NCBI GenBank assembly: GCA_015852425.1
Contig: JAAAIG010000386.1
Coordinates: forward strand, 1 to 34,283
DNA length: 34,283 bases
Direction of reading: 5' to 3'
Source: Gryganskiella cystojenkinii
Lineage: Eukaryota > Mortierellomycota > Mortierellomycetes > Mortierellales > Mortierellaceae
Numbering within the stretch: the stretch's first letter is position 1; every line of letters begins with the position of its first letter. Positions 1-8,578 of this stretch are shown piece by piece. The notes beneath the pieces were generated by a model. The model made no database searches. It worked only from the letters and a program-made list of their open reading frames with translations, and was not told the origin of the DNA. The position numbers and the translations under genes were made by a program.

Positions 1-413
1 GTGTCCCCGATCGAGTTGTACCCCAAATTCATTGAGCTCAGAGTCTTGTTGGTCTGGAGTGCCTCAGACAGGGCCTGTACTCCAGTGTTTCCGATCAAGG
101 CCCTCCCCAAGTTTAAAGTGGTCAGGGTTGGGTAGGTCATGACGCTAGAAACTACTTCGACTTTTTCAGATGTCGACGATAGCTTTTCATAAGAGTTCTG
201 AATTGTCAGGTGCTGTATAAGGTGCCTGTTTCGCGCAACAGATTCTGCACTAGGCCCATGTTTAGAAAAGACGACAGAGTGGTAGAGCAACGGTTTAAAG
301 GAGTCGTTCCAATCCTGGCTGACACGAGCGCAGGAAGCGAGGGCTTTGAGGTCAAGGTTGTTGGCAATTCTTGAACGAATTTCATGTAGATCGAGGGGAT
401 GTGTCCCGAACAT
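1..413 (-). CDS. F-box-like / leucine-rich-repeat protein, N-terminal part (runs off the left edge)
   Basis: Reading leftward from the ATG at 413-411, which is preceded in frame by a TAG two codons upstream, the frame stays open for 137 codons to the window edge. Residues 4-60 look like a fungal F-box-like segment: LDLHEIRSRIA, then LKALASCARVSQDWNDSF, then LLYHSVVF. Residues from about 95 onward give RNI-type leucine-rich repeats: LTTLNLG, ALSEALQTNKTL, SSMNLGYNSIGD. This is the N-terminus of a presumed SCF ubiquitin-ligase substrate adaptor; the F-box would bind Skp1 and the LRRs the target, but the target cannot be read from sequence. It is divergent from the F-box gene starting at 1097 and is a different F-box type. 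The C-terminal part is outside the window. Confidence 0.8.
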   Translation of the reverse strand, partial: MFGTHPLDLHEIRSRIANNLDLKALASCARVSQDWNDSFKPLLYHSVVFSKHGPSAESVARNRHLIQHLTIQNSYEKLSSTSEKVEVVSSVMTYPTLTTLNLGRALIGNTGVQALSEALQTNKTLSSMNLGYNSIGD

Positions 414-1096
414 TGTCTAAATTATATAGATGAGGAATTGGAGTAACACAATGGGCCTAGAAAAAGGTGCAGCGTAGTAGTGATTGAGAAATGAGTAAAA
501 GGATAATGTCGGTAAAGATGCGAGAAAGCGACCTTGAAGGGACTGAATGTGCGGGATCAAAGAACAAGACAAAGTGGGAGACGTGCATGGGGGAGGGTTC
601 TTGAGGGATAGGAGGTGATATGGTGACTCTAATGGGGTATCAAACAGAACACTATTATGCGTACCACTCTCGCATTTGCATCTGTGAATGTGCAGAAGGA
701 AGTAATGAACGGATGGTACGTTAATAGCCAAGACTATGGTTACCTATAACGCGCACAACGCTTGTGTCGGATGGAGAACAAGAGAGATGTTGCAGGTACG
801 AGACGAAAGGAGGCTATCCTTCCTCTGGGCCAACCAGTACTGTTGGGTTGGGTGGCCAGTTAATGTAGGGGGTGTAAACAGCGATAGGCTAATGAATGAA
901 TGGATGAATGAATGGGAAGAAGAAAGGGTGATTGTGGCAGAGTGGGAAAAAGAGGAAGAGAGGAAGAGTAATCTGCTCAAATGCACGATTTCGTTCTCGC
1001 GTGGAGGATTGGCTGCGGCAGTGCGTGCATTCATATTTCTTTCTTTACAATTCCACTCGCTCCAAACTCCATCCAAAAAAGAATTCGAGTCGAACG
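414..1096. promoter_or_regulatory. Divergent promoter region between two F-box genes
   Basis: These 683 bases separate the start codons of two divergently transcribed F-box genes, so both promoters must lie here or in overlapping 5' leaders. I see no conserved coding frame. The stretch next to the right-hand gene is purine-rich and contains an AATG microsatellite. No convincing TATA box was identified on either strand. Confidence 0.5.
891..915. repeat. AATG tetranucleotide microsatellite
   Basis: About six imperfect AATG/GATG units run from 891 to 915, roughly 180 bases upstream of the F-box start at 1097. It is a simple repeat in a promoter or 5' leader, with no sign of coding use. Confidence 0.7.
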
Positions 1097-3754
1097 ATGT
1101 CTTTGTCAGCTCTCCCGCTGGAATGTCTCCAGGTCGTTCTTCAGGGTTTACAAGACCAACAGGACAACACCACATTGGCCCGACTACTTCAACTCAACAA
1201 GTATTTTTTCTCTGCAGCCTTGCCTTACCTCTACAACACTGTCTTTGCAAGGACCTCCTCCAAGACCATTGATCAAGGATCACTAGTCATCGCTTGTCCA
1301 GAGCTGGTCAAGCTTATCCAGATGCTGCTCAGACGACGACCGCGAAATGCGATCACTCAGTTGCTTGATGCTGCCTACGATGTCTTTTCCGACTCTAGCG
1401 CTCAAGACTCTCCCAACAAGTCAGCAGCCATCTCGGGCAAGGAGACGTACTTGATCGAATATCTGCGTTATGTCCACCACTTTGATTTTGAACAAGCTAT
1501 ATTCTTACCGCGCTATCATACACATATCATCAACTGGAAATATTATCCGCCACGACTGACCAACTTTGTGTTTAAGACCAAGACGGGCGAACTTGCAGAC
1601 CGATATGGAGAAGGAGCACAAGATCGAAACCTTATGTTCCCTCCCGAGATCGTGCAAGGTTCAATACATACTCAAATGCTGAGGTATGGCGCTCTTTCGG
1701 TCACGTTACGACGAGACCTTACCTGGACCCTTTGTGCGCCTGTCCTGGAGCATATCCAGAGCATGATCATCCCACTCTCGGATATCGATCGTTATTTGGA
1801 CTCTGTCGAACGATTCCAGTCCCTGGTCTCGGTCATTTTCAAGATGGACGAGTTATTGCAATCTTACGAGCTCAGGCAAGTTCTAGAAGACGATGATGGA
1901 CAAGAAGAAGAAGAATACGATGGCGAGTATGACGTACGAGCGATCCAAAGACCACTTCGGCACTGCCTCCGTGATCGAAACAGACAATTCAGGGCTATGA
2001 TCGCATTTGTCCAACGACACACAACTCTTTTTCGGAACCAACTCTTCACTGCAGAATGCCCCGATAACCAGACCTGGCCTAGGACCTTGCGTTGCCCGAC
2101 CGAGATCCAAGACGCGGTCATGGAACCTTTACCGCCTCTGGTGCGACCGACGGTCATCGATAACATGAACTGGCGTCGGATTGCGCTGCAGCTGAAAAAA
2201 ACAGACCTCAGTTTGGTCAAACACTATATGCCGTGTGGATGTTGCGCCGAAATTGATGTGGCCTTTCAGAGACTGGACCCTTTGCTTTTGAAACGGTGCC
2301 GATCCCTAAGATCTCTCAATATGGCGACCAGCGGTCGTGGATCGTTTCTATGGGCTGTCGAGGAGAAGAAGGCGTGGAATCATTGTCATTCGGACCATGG
2401 ACGTAACGTTAGTTCTCTATTCGAGCCTGCACCGTCGCTCTCGTCATCGTATTCTTTATCGTATTCATCCTCGTCGTCGTTCTCTCCGCCCTTATCGCTG
2501 ATTCCCCTGGAAAGGGTTTTACTCGGGACCACTAGCACATTCACGGACGAACTAGACGATATTGTGTTTGGTTTTGGTGATACACTCAAATATTTGTACG
2601 CTGCTACCACTGCCAGCATCTCTACTACCACTCCTCATGATTTACGTGTTGGGCAAAACTGGAGATTACCAAAGTTGACGACCCTCAAGATCAATCTTCA
2701 AACATGCCGGGGACAACGTCTCTTGGTCGACCCGGATTTTTGGGCTTTGGATCTGAGTGAGGATTTGGAATGCATTAGTCTCGTGGATATTGCAGAGCGA
2801 TACCACTCTCGGAACATTTACAGCTGTCGACCGATGTTGACACAGTTACCCAAATTGACACAGATCACTTTGCAAGGTTGGCCGGCTTTGACATTTGACC
2901 CGGAGACGCTGCATTCGACCCCAAGCCTCCAAGACCTCCAACTTCGAATGTCCAATCGTATGGACTCTTTTATTCCGCCTCTGGAGGACCTGATGATTTC
3001 GTTCCAGGATCAAGACTGTCTCGGCAGCAATATTAGCGGCACTCAATTTGCAGCCTCCACAAAAGAGACGGAAAGTCCGATAGGTCAGGAGCATCAGCAG
3101 GAGGCGCAGCAGCAATCTTGGCACCGACGACGGCCTCGTTGGACCTGGGACTGGCATCTCCCTAATCTCATTTCTATGGACCTGCGTTCCGAGTTTGCTT
3201 ATCTATTCCAGTTTCGGATGTTGGTTAACTGCCCTAGTTTGAAGAAGCTTACAATCAGCATCATCACTAGCAACAGCAACAGCAGTCAGCGTCGATTGTC
3301 CCTTCAGGATTTCATTGTTGACCCGGCAATCGGGTCTCCTTCTTCCACGGCTCGCCTGGACCATAACGACAGTCAATTCATTGTCGTTCCGTCAATGAAG
3401 CATCTCTCATTTTTCGGTCGCTGGATCCTGGATGACGATGAGGTTTTGGAGGCGATGTTGGGCAGGACATTCCGGAACGTGATCAATGTGAAAGTGTCCG
3501 AGATGTCTGGGTTCTCACTCCAGGCCTGGGTCTCGACGATTCGAAAGCTACCAAAGGTCAAGGAGTGCTCGTGCGGAGTTGCGACGGAGGAATTTTTGGA
3601 GGCTGAGACGTTGTTGGCCCTTGGACTGGTTCGTACTCCAGTGGAACGTCATAATCGCGTTGTTGACAAGACAAGACCACCTATCCGCGATTTTCGCTTT
3701 AGCGGCGAGGTTTGGAACCTTGCGGAGGAAATTGAGAAGGAGAAAATACAATAG
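1097..3754 (+). CDS. Large F-box protein (single exon, 885 aa)
   Basis: The start at 1097 is the first ATG of the open frame; the upstream extension has no ATG. Residues 1-49 form an F-box: ALPLECLQVVLQGL, then LARLLQLNKYFFSAALPYLY. The rest (about 840 residues) looks like the divergent LRR-like solenoid of fungal F-box proteins, with short repeats such as LKKLTISI, LTTLKINLQ and LQDLQLRM. An acidic insert lies near residues 264-280 and a Ser/Tyr-rich insert near 444-470. It is probably a substrate receptor of an SCF E3 ligase; the substrate is unknown. The protein is colinear with the F-box protein at 25288-27990. Shared blocks include LRRDLTWxLCxPVLExIQS near residue 204 and PRWTWDW near residue 679. 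An AATAAA follows 87 bases after the stop. Confidence 0.85.
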   Translation: MSLSALPLECLQVVLQGLQDQQDNTTLARLLQLNKYFFSAALPYLYNTVFARTSSKTIDQGSLVIACPELVKLIQMLLRRRPRNAITQLLDAAYDVFSDSSAQDSPNKSAAISGKETYLIEYLRYVHHFDFEQAIFLPRYHTHIINWKYYPPRLTNFVFKTKTGELADRYGEGAQDRNLMFPPEIVQGSIHTQMLRYGALSVTLRRDLTWTLCAPVLEHIQSMIIPLSDIDRYLDSVERFQSLVSVIFKMDELLQSYELRQVLEDDDGQEEEEYDGEYDVRAIQRPLRHCLRDRNRQFRAMIAFVQRHTTLFRNQLFTAECPDNQTWPRTLRCPTEIQDAVMEPLPPLVRPTVIDNMNWRRIALQLKKTDLSLVKHYMPCGCCAEIDVAFQRLDPLLLKRCRSLRSLNMATSGRGSFLWAVEEKKAWNHCHSDHGRNVSSLFEPAPSLSSSYSLSYSSSSSFSPPLSLIPLERVLLGTTSTFTDELDDIVFGFGDTLKYLYAATTASISTTTPHDLRVGQNWRLPKLTTLKINLQTCRGQRLLVDPDFWALDLSEDLECISLVDIAERYHSRNIYSCRPMLTQLPKLTQITLQGWPALTFDPETLHSTPSLQDLQLRMSNRMDSFIPPLEDLMISFQDQDCLGSNISGTQFAASTKETESPIGQEHQQEAQQQSWHRRRPRWTWDWHLPNLISMDLRSEFAYLFQFRMLVNCPSLKKLTISIITSNSNSSQRRLSLQDFIVDPAIGSPSSTARLDHNDSQFIVVPSMKHLSFFGRWILDDDEVLEAMLGRTFRNVINVKVSEMSGFSLQAWVSTIRKLPKVKECSCGVATEEFLEAETLLALGLVRTPVERHNRVVDKTRPPIRDFRFSGEVWNLAEEIEKEKIQ

Positions 3755-3840
3755 CTGCAGTCGTGCGTTATCAAGACGAGCTTGTGATCCTGCTCGCCCT
3801 TCCTTTACAGTCCATTCCAGTAAAGAACAAAAAGTATTAT

Positions 3841-3846
3841 AATAAA
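3841..3846 (+). terminator. Polyadenylation signal AATAAA
   Basis: A canonical AATAAA lies 87 bases past the stop codon of the F-box gene ending at 3754 and before the convergent hydratase gene ends at 4025. Distance and position suit a fungal 3' UTR. Confidence 0.55.
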
Positions 3847-4024
3847 GTGGTAGTCGAATGACAAGCATGGACAAAAAAAAATGCAGCTTTGTATTTAATA
3901 ATTGAAAGGAGGAGGAGAGTCTATGACGGGCTAGTGTGTTTTTTGAACGCAGACAACCCGAGAGGTATGACGAAGCTTAAGACAACAGGGGGGGTAATTC
4001 CTGCCATGATTCCAGCCTTCACTT

Positions 4025-5694
4025 TTAACGACCCTTGTAGTTGGGCTTTCTCTTCTCCCGGAAAGAGGCAAGACCTTCCAAACGATCCTCGGAAGGCATG
4101 ATCTGAGCGTAACAGGCCTGCTCGTACTCCAATCCAGAATCACTAAATGAAAAATAAGATATCGCGAAGAGAAACAGAGAGATTAGCACGATTGTAGGGA
4201 ACTGAATCTTTTTTTTAAAAAACGTAAAAAAAAACTTACATCTCAAACTGAGTACCCTTGTCGATGGCCGACTTGGCCATACGAATCGCCAAGGGACCCA
4301 TGGGCAGGATCTCGCGAGCGACTTCGAGGGCCTTGTTGTATCCGGACTCCTCAGTCACAGCATGGTTCAAGATACCGTATTCCTTGGCCGAAGCAGAGTT
4401 CAAAATCTTGGAGGAGAAAATAAGTTCCTTGGCTTTGGGGATTCCGATCAAACGAGGCAAACGCTGAGTACCACCGGCACTAAGATCACAGGATTAAAAA
4501 AATAAAAATAAAATCTGTAAGCAGTAGCTCGCCATTCGCGATATAAAAAAAAATAATAAAAAATAAAAAACTTTTTCAACTTGAGATTTGCGTTCCATCG
4601 GAGTATGGTCATACCCAGGGATGATGGCAAGTTTGGTCTCGACAAGTCCGATCTTGACCTTCTTGTTTCCGCCTCCAACACGCATATCACAGCACAGGGC
4701 CATCTCCAATCCACCACCGAGCGCAGCACCGTCAATGACAGCGATTGTGGGGATGGGCAAGGTCTCGAGCTCACGGAAGCTGTCTCTCAAGCTGGCCAAG
4801 AACTGCTTGACCTCGGTCATGTTCATGGTCGAACGTTCCTGCGGGAAGAATGAAAAATGAACTTTGTTAGTCTGAAGTCGGGTTCAATTTTTTTTTTTTT
4901 TTGCCTGTTCCTGAGATTGGCTAGCTCAAGAAAAAAGTCCATGAGTCGCTCTTACTCTCAAGTCAGCGCCAGCACAGAAGGCGCCCTCGACCAAACTCCT
5001 GATGATGACAACGCGAGCATCCCTAAGAATTATTAAATAAGAAACGGATTGGAAAGAGAGATGGGTTAGGTGCTTTCTTTTTTGCATTCCACAGTAAACG
5101 AATGCTAGAGATTGACAAGTGGATGGGGGAGAGTATTCCATAAAAAAGACCTATTCCATTCCTGGTTGGCTTCTCTCTTACTGGTCGTAACGGAGTTCGT
5201 TGAGGGCCGAGCGGAACTCGCCAACAAACTTGCGAGAGAGAGCGTTGAAAGCCTTGGGGCGGTTGAAGTTGATCACGGCGATGCCTGGAAGGAAAATAAC
5301 AACAAAGGGGGATCTGATCAGTCACATTGAATCTGCTTGCATTCAAAAGGATTGACCCCTTTCATGTTGTGCTTGGCGTGGTTGCGTGGTTGTTCCTTTC
5401 ATTGATGTCGATGAGGTTGAATTGCTTGTCGTTCATCCTGATCAAAATCTCCCGTGAATTGATCCAGTCTTTTGCCTCCCCACACCCCGCACAGTGCGGA
5501 GACCCGTGGGAAAATTATTTTAATTAAAAAGTACCATTGTCGTCGCCAGAGAGGCGCTCCAAGTAGCACTCCTTGCCCTCAGCAGAAGGGGTCGTGGTCG
5601 AGATAAAGCGAACCGAAGAGGTAGCAGCGGCAAGAGGGCGCTGTGCCAAGATGCGCTGGGGCTGGCAGCTGCGGGTGAGGAATGTACGAAGCAT
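4025..5694 (-). CDS. AUH: Mitochondrial 3-methylglutaconyl-CoA hydratase (AUH-type enoyl-CoA hydratase), six exons, 303 aa
   Basis: Exons: 5694-5535, 5284-5182, 5022-4956, 4838-4615, 4479-4240, 4142-4025; all introns are GT-AG and phases agree. Residues 1-35 ([14 protein letters not shown] and onward) are Arg-rich, without acidic residues, and look like a mitochondrial presequence. The crotonase fold follows: [18 protein letters not shown] near residue 53, [13 protein letters not shown] for the CoA pocket, [12 protein letters not shown] with Glu155, and [19 protein letters not shown] with Glu177. These glutamates are the two catalytic acids of the family. The C-terminus [16 protein letters not shown]...[12 protein letters not shown] is typical of AUH rather than of short-chain enoyl-CoA hydratase. 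AUH hydrates 3-methylglutaconyl-CoA in leucine breakdown. Compared with my memory of human AUH there are two extra residues (GGGNKKVK) between the catalytic glutamates. A general enoyl-CoA hydratase is the alternative. Confidence 0.9.
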
Positions 5695-6103
5695 GATTTG
5701 ATTGAAATGTGATTTGTGTCGAGAGGAGATGGAAATGAGAAAAAGAGGGAAGGGGATGAAAGTAAGGGTTTTCGACTGATTTTTTAAATCCCATGCGGGA
5801 ATTGAATGATAACTTTCTACTGGTTTGCCACCAATTTGGGTTTGTACAGATCATTCTTTGGACGCGACTTTTGTACTTTCAAGTCGCCCATACTATTAAC
5901 CATGCCCAATTAGGAGTTTGCAGACCCACGGTAATGGTCAGCAAACGCACAACATCAGCTATGAAGAGCGATTGTATTTATTCGCAAATGGTAGTAGTGG
6001 CGAGAGAATCAGAGCTTGGGGGAGGATAACATTATGGATATTTCAAACAAAAAGAAGGGTCTCCTTTTTCTTTCTTCTTCTTCAATTATCGCCGTCATTT
6101 CTT
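5695..6103. promoter_or_regulatory. Intergenic: hydratase promoter and 3' region of the upstream gene
   Basis: These 409 bases lie between two co-oriented minus-strand genes. The right part is the 3' UTR of the gene ending at 6104 and the left part is the promoter and leader of the hydratase. I see no additional gene. Confidence 0.5.
5977..5982 (-). terminator. Polyadenylation signal AATAAA (minus strand)
   Basis: The plus strand reads TTTATT, giving AATAAA on the coding strand 122 bases after the stop codon of the 308-residue gene at 6104-7030. Confidence 0.45.
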
Positions 6104-7030
6104 TCACACCTGAGCTCCGCCACCATCGGCACGTCCAAAGTTTTCAAAGATGCTCTTGGCGTTTCGGACACTTTGGACACTCTCCTGAGAGACACCCAGC
6201 CGATCGTCTTCGGATGAATGGCTTCCGTAACGGGTAGCACTCACGACCTGACGGACTTCGTTCTCTTTCAACTCGTGGCTCATCTTCCTTCTCGGCGTAG
6301 GTCTCAGCGAATTTGTGGGTCTCGAAGCTGTCGACAAGGAGTAGGCAGCACAGACACCACGGGGTTCAGTCGAAGAGTGGCCCTTGGTGACATGGGCAAT
6401 CTGATCCTGGTTCTGTTCCTCGACATCCTTGAACTTTTGGACCATGTCCTTGACATTGAGCTTCTTGAGTCCACCGGTACGACCAGGGTTTGCACCTCCA
6501 AATATCTTGATACGGTTCGAGATTGAATCCGTCTCGGGGATCTCAACCGCGACAGCCTTGATAGCTAGGGCGGCGTTCTCAGCGGCTTGCTTCTTCTTCA
6601 ACGCCAAACTGGCGGCAGAGAGGCCACGGGACTGGGCGTGTGTGGGCATTCCGGAGAGGACGGGACGGTTTGGGACACCAGTAGCCATCTTTTCGTCGAC
6701 CTTGGTGGTTGGTGTAGAGACGTAATTGGTTTCGTTCAATGTAGTCTCGGCGGTCTTTTCGGCCAAATCCTCAACAGCTACCTCGTCGACAACAGCTGTG
6801 GTCTCGGTTTCGACGGTGGTCGTAGGTGCTACGGGGACATCCTCCTCTTCCTTCTCCTTCACCTCTGTCTCCTCTTCCTTTTCCTCTTTCTTCTCGATGT
6901 GGAGAGAGGCGGTCGATTTGTTTTCGACGACCTTCAAAGGAATGGTGCCAATGAAAAGGCTGTCCAGACCCAAGTTGCCAGAGGTGCAAGGGCTAATAGG
7001 GAGAACTTCCATGGATCCGTCGTTAGGCAT
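6104..7030 (-). CDS. Uncharacterised acidic, largely disordered protein (308 aa)
   Basis: I do not recognise this protein. The start is ATG 7030-7028, with an in-frame TAA nine codons upstream; the bases just before the ATG (CCATTACAG) would also serve as the acceptor of a 5' UTR intron. Residues 45-65 are a Glu/Lys-rich stretch (EKKEEKEEETEVKEKEEED), followed by a Thr/Val/Glu-rich region to about 115. The C-terminal half is basic and better ordered: ALKKKQAAENAALAIKAVAV, then SISNRIKIFGGANPGRTGG, LKKLNVKDMVQKFKDVEEQ, and near the end SVQSVRNAKSIFENFGRA. The two R/N-x-K-x-IF segments look like a repeated short motif. No membrane segment or signal peptide is seen. A cytoskeletal or adaptor role is possible but unproven. 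Confidence 0.7.
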   Translation of the reverse strand: MPNDGSMEVLPISPCTSGNLGLDSLFIGTIPLKVVENKSTASLHIEKKEEKEEETEVKEKEEEDVPVAPTTTVETETTAVVDEVAVEDLAEKTAETTLNETNYVSTPTTKVDEKMATGVPNRPVLSGMPTHAQSRGLSAASLALKKKQAAENAALAIKAVAVEIPETDSISNRIKIFGGANPGRTGGLKKLNVKDMVQKFKDVEEQNQDQIAHVTKGHSSTEPRGVCAAYSLSTASRPTNSLRPTPRRKMSHELKENEVRQVVSATRYGSHSSEDDRLGVSQESVQSVRNAKSIFENFGRADGGGAQV

Positions 7031-8578
7031 GCTGTAATGGATTGTTTGTTAAAGGGGAAAAGAAGGTTCAAGGAGTTGGGGCTGGTATGATTTCGTGAAG
7101 GAAGAGTAAAATAGTACGTTGAAAATATGAGTTTATGCTAGGCAAATAGGGAAAAGAATGAGTGGTGATGAAGAGTTGCGACTAGGTCACTTGGACTTGC
7201 CTTTTTATAATGAAAAAAAGAGTTGTTCCCTTTTTGACTGTATGCACCACTGCGCGGATCCTTCTGCATGGCCTCAGGTGTAATATTTTTTTTACAAAAC
7301 GGTCGTGTTCGCAACGGACGGGTAATCCTTTTTTTTTGGTTCGCACCAAAAGGAACGAATCTTTGGATTTGTGTGTTATTTCCTCTTTGGTATGGGATGC
7401 ATGCGAAGTCTCTGCAGGTGAACGGTTGAGGTGGGAATGTGAGATCGTCCCGCTCTGTTGGTTCTGATCGCCTCAGCAAATCAGGTAGGTCGGTTTCCCC
7501 TCTCACTTTGTATCGTCTCTCCCTATGGTGTGGGTGTCAAGGGGTCCAAAGAAGAAAACGGAGAAGAGTCATCCAACAGCTGCCCAGGAGACGATGGGCT
7601 CCGTTACACTCGGAAAGATCACATTGTAGTGTTATTCTTACAACGCTTGCAGCGCGTTTTTTTTTACCACTGCCACCCTGTCCCCAACGACAGAGTCCTT
7701 GGGATGTACTAACTCTGCTGATCAGTTTAGTCATGAACTCGTAGGACCGATTTTTTTAGCTCACGAATCTAGGAGCGTCAATATTGATGCAGGTCTAAAT
7801 GACGTTGCGACTGTTCGCCTCATTCTCAGACAAAAGTGATCCGTAGCAAGGATGCGCTTCGTTCTATCATTGCCGTTTGTCCTGGTTCTTCAGAGTCGAT
7901 AACCATAGGGACAAAGAGTCAAAAGGAGCGAGGAAGATCCGAAAATAAAAATGTTTACGACCAGGGGTGCAGTGAGCCAGAAAAAGAAAGGGCACAAAAT
8001 TGGTGGCGTTTTGATTGCAAACCGCCCTGTTGTTGCAGAAGTCATATAAGGGAGAGAGCAGTATGGGGTTCAGAAAAGAGAGCGAGAGATGCGTCGGCTG
8101 CATAGAATGAAAGGATGGCCGAGATGAATACATGAAGACAGCACCGTGATTGGAGAAAGAGAAGGCCTTGCGCCAGTCTCCATGGTCTCACATATTCACA
8201 CAATGCACAAGTGGTGCCAATGAACGCAGCAGTCACCATTTTTCAGCAAAAGGGCGATTCTTTTTTTTTTTCTTGCTCTTTGCATGTGTGTGTTCTTTGC
8301 GTGAATGACATTTTGCAGATGCAACCACTCTTTGTCTCCATCTTTCTTTTTCATCCTTCTTTCGAACACGCATCCTCTTCTCTTTTCCTTTCTCCTTTTT
8401 CTACCCTTTCTTCATTACCATCTATCTCTCTTTCTAACGACACCCTTTTCCTTTGACTCTTCCTCCATCACTTCATTCCCCTCGTCCTTGGCATAATACC
8501 CTTCTCTCTCATTCTCTTTCACTTTCTAAACGACATCTGACAAGTGGTTTTGGAAAAAGAACGCACAGAAGCATCCAA
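7031..8578. promoter_or_regulatory. Long divergent intergenic region (1.5 kb) with CT-rich leader
   Basis: This region separates two divergent genes (starts at 7030 and 8579). No open frame here shows family likeness or codon structure. From about 8331 to 8570 the plus strand is strongly pyrimidine-rich (runs of CTTTCT and TCTCTC), typical of fungal core promoters and 5' UTRs, and belongs to the gene starting at 8579. The first 1.2 kb holds no feature I can support. Confidence 0.5.

Noticed and set aside
932..1096. N-terminal extension of the first F-box protein
   Set aside because: The extension has no ATG and lies in the leader; homology with the second F-box protein begins at the ATG at 1097.
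7138..7740. Possible genes in the 1.5 kb divergent intergenic region
   Set aside because: Open frames there are short, overlap on both strands and show no protein-like composition or splice-linked continuation.
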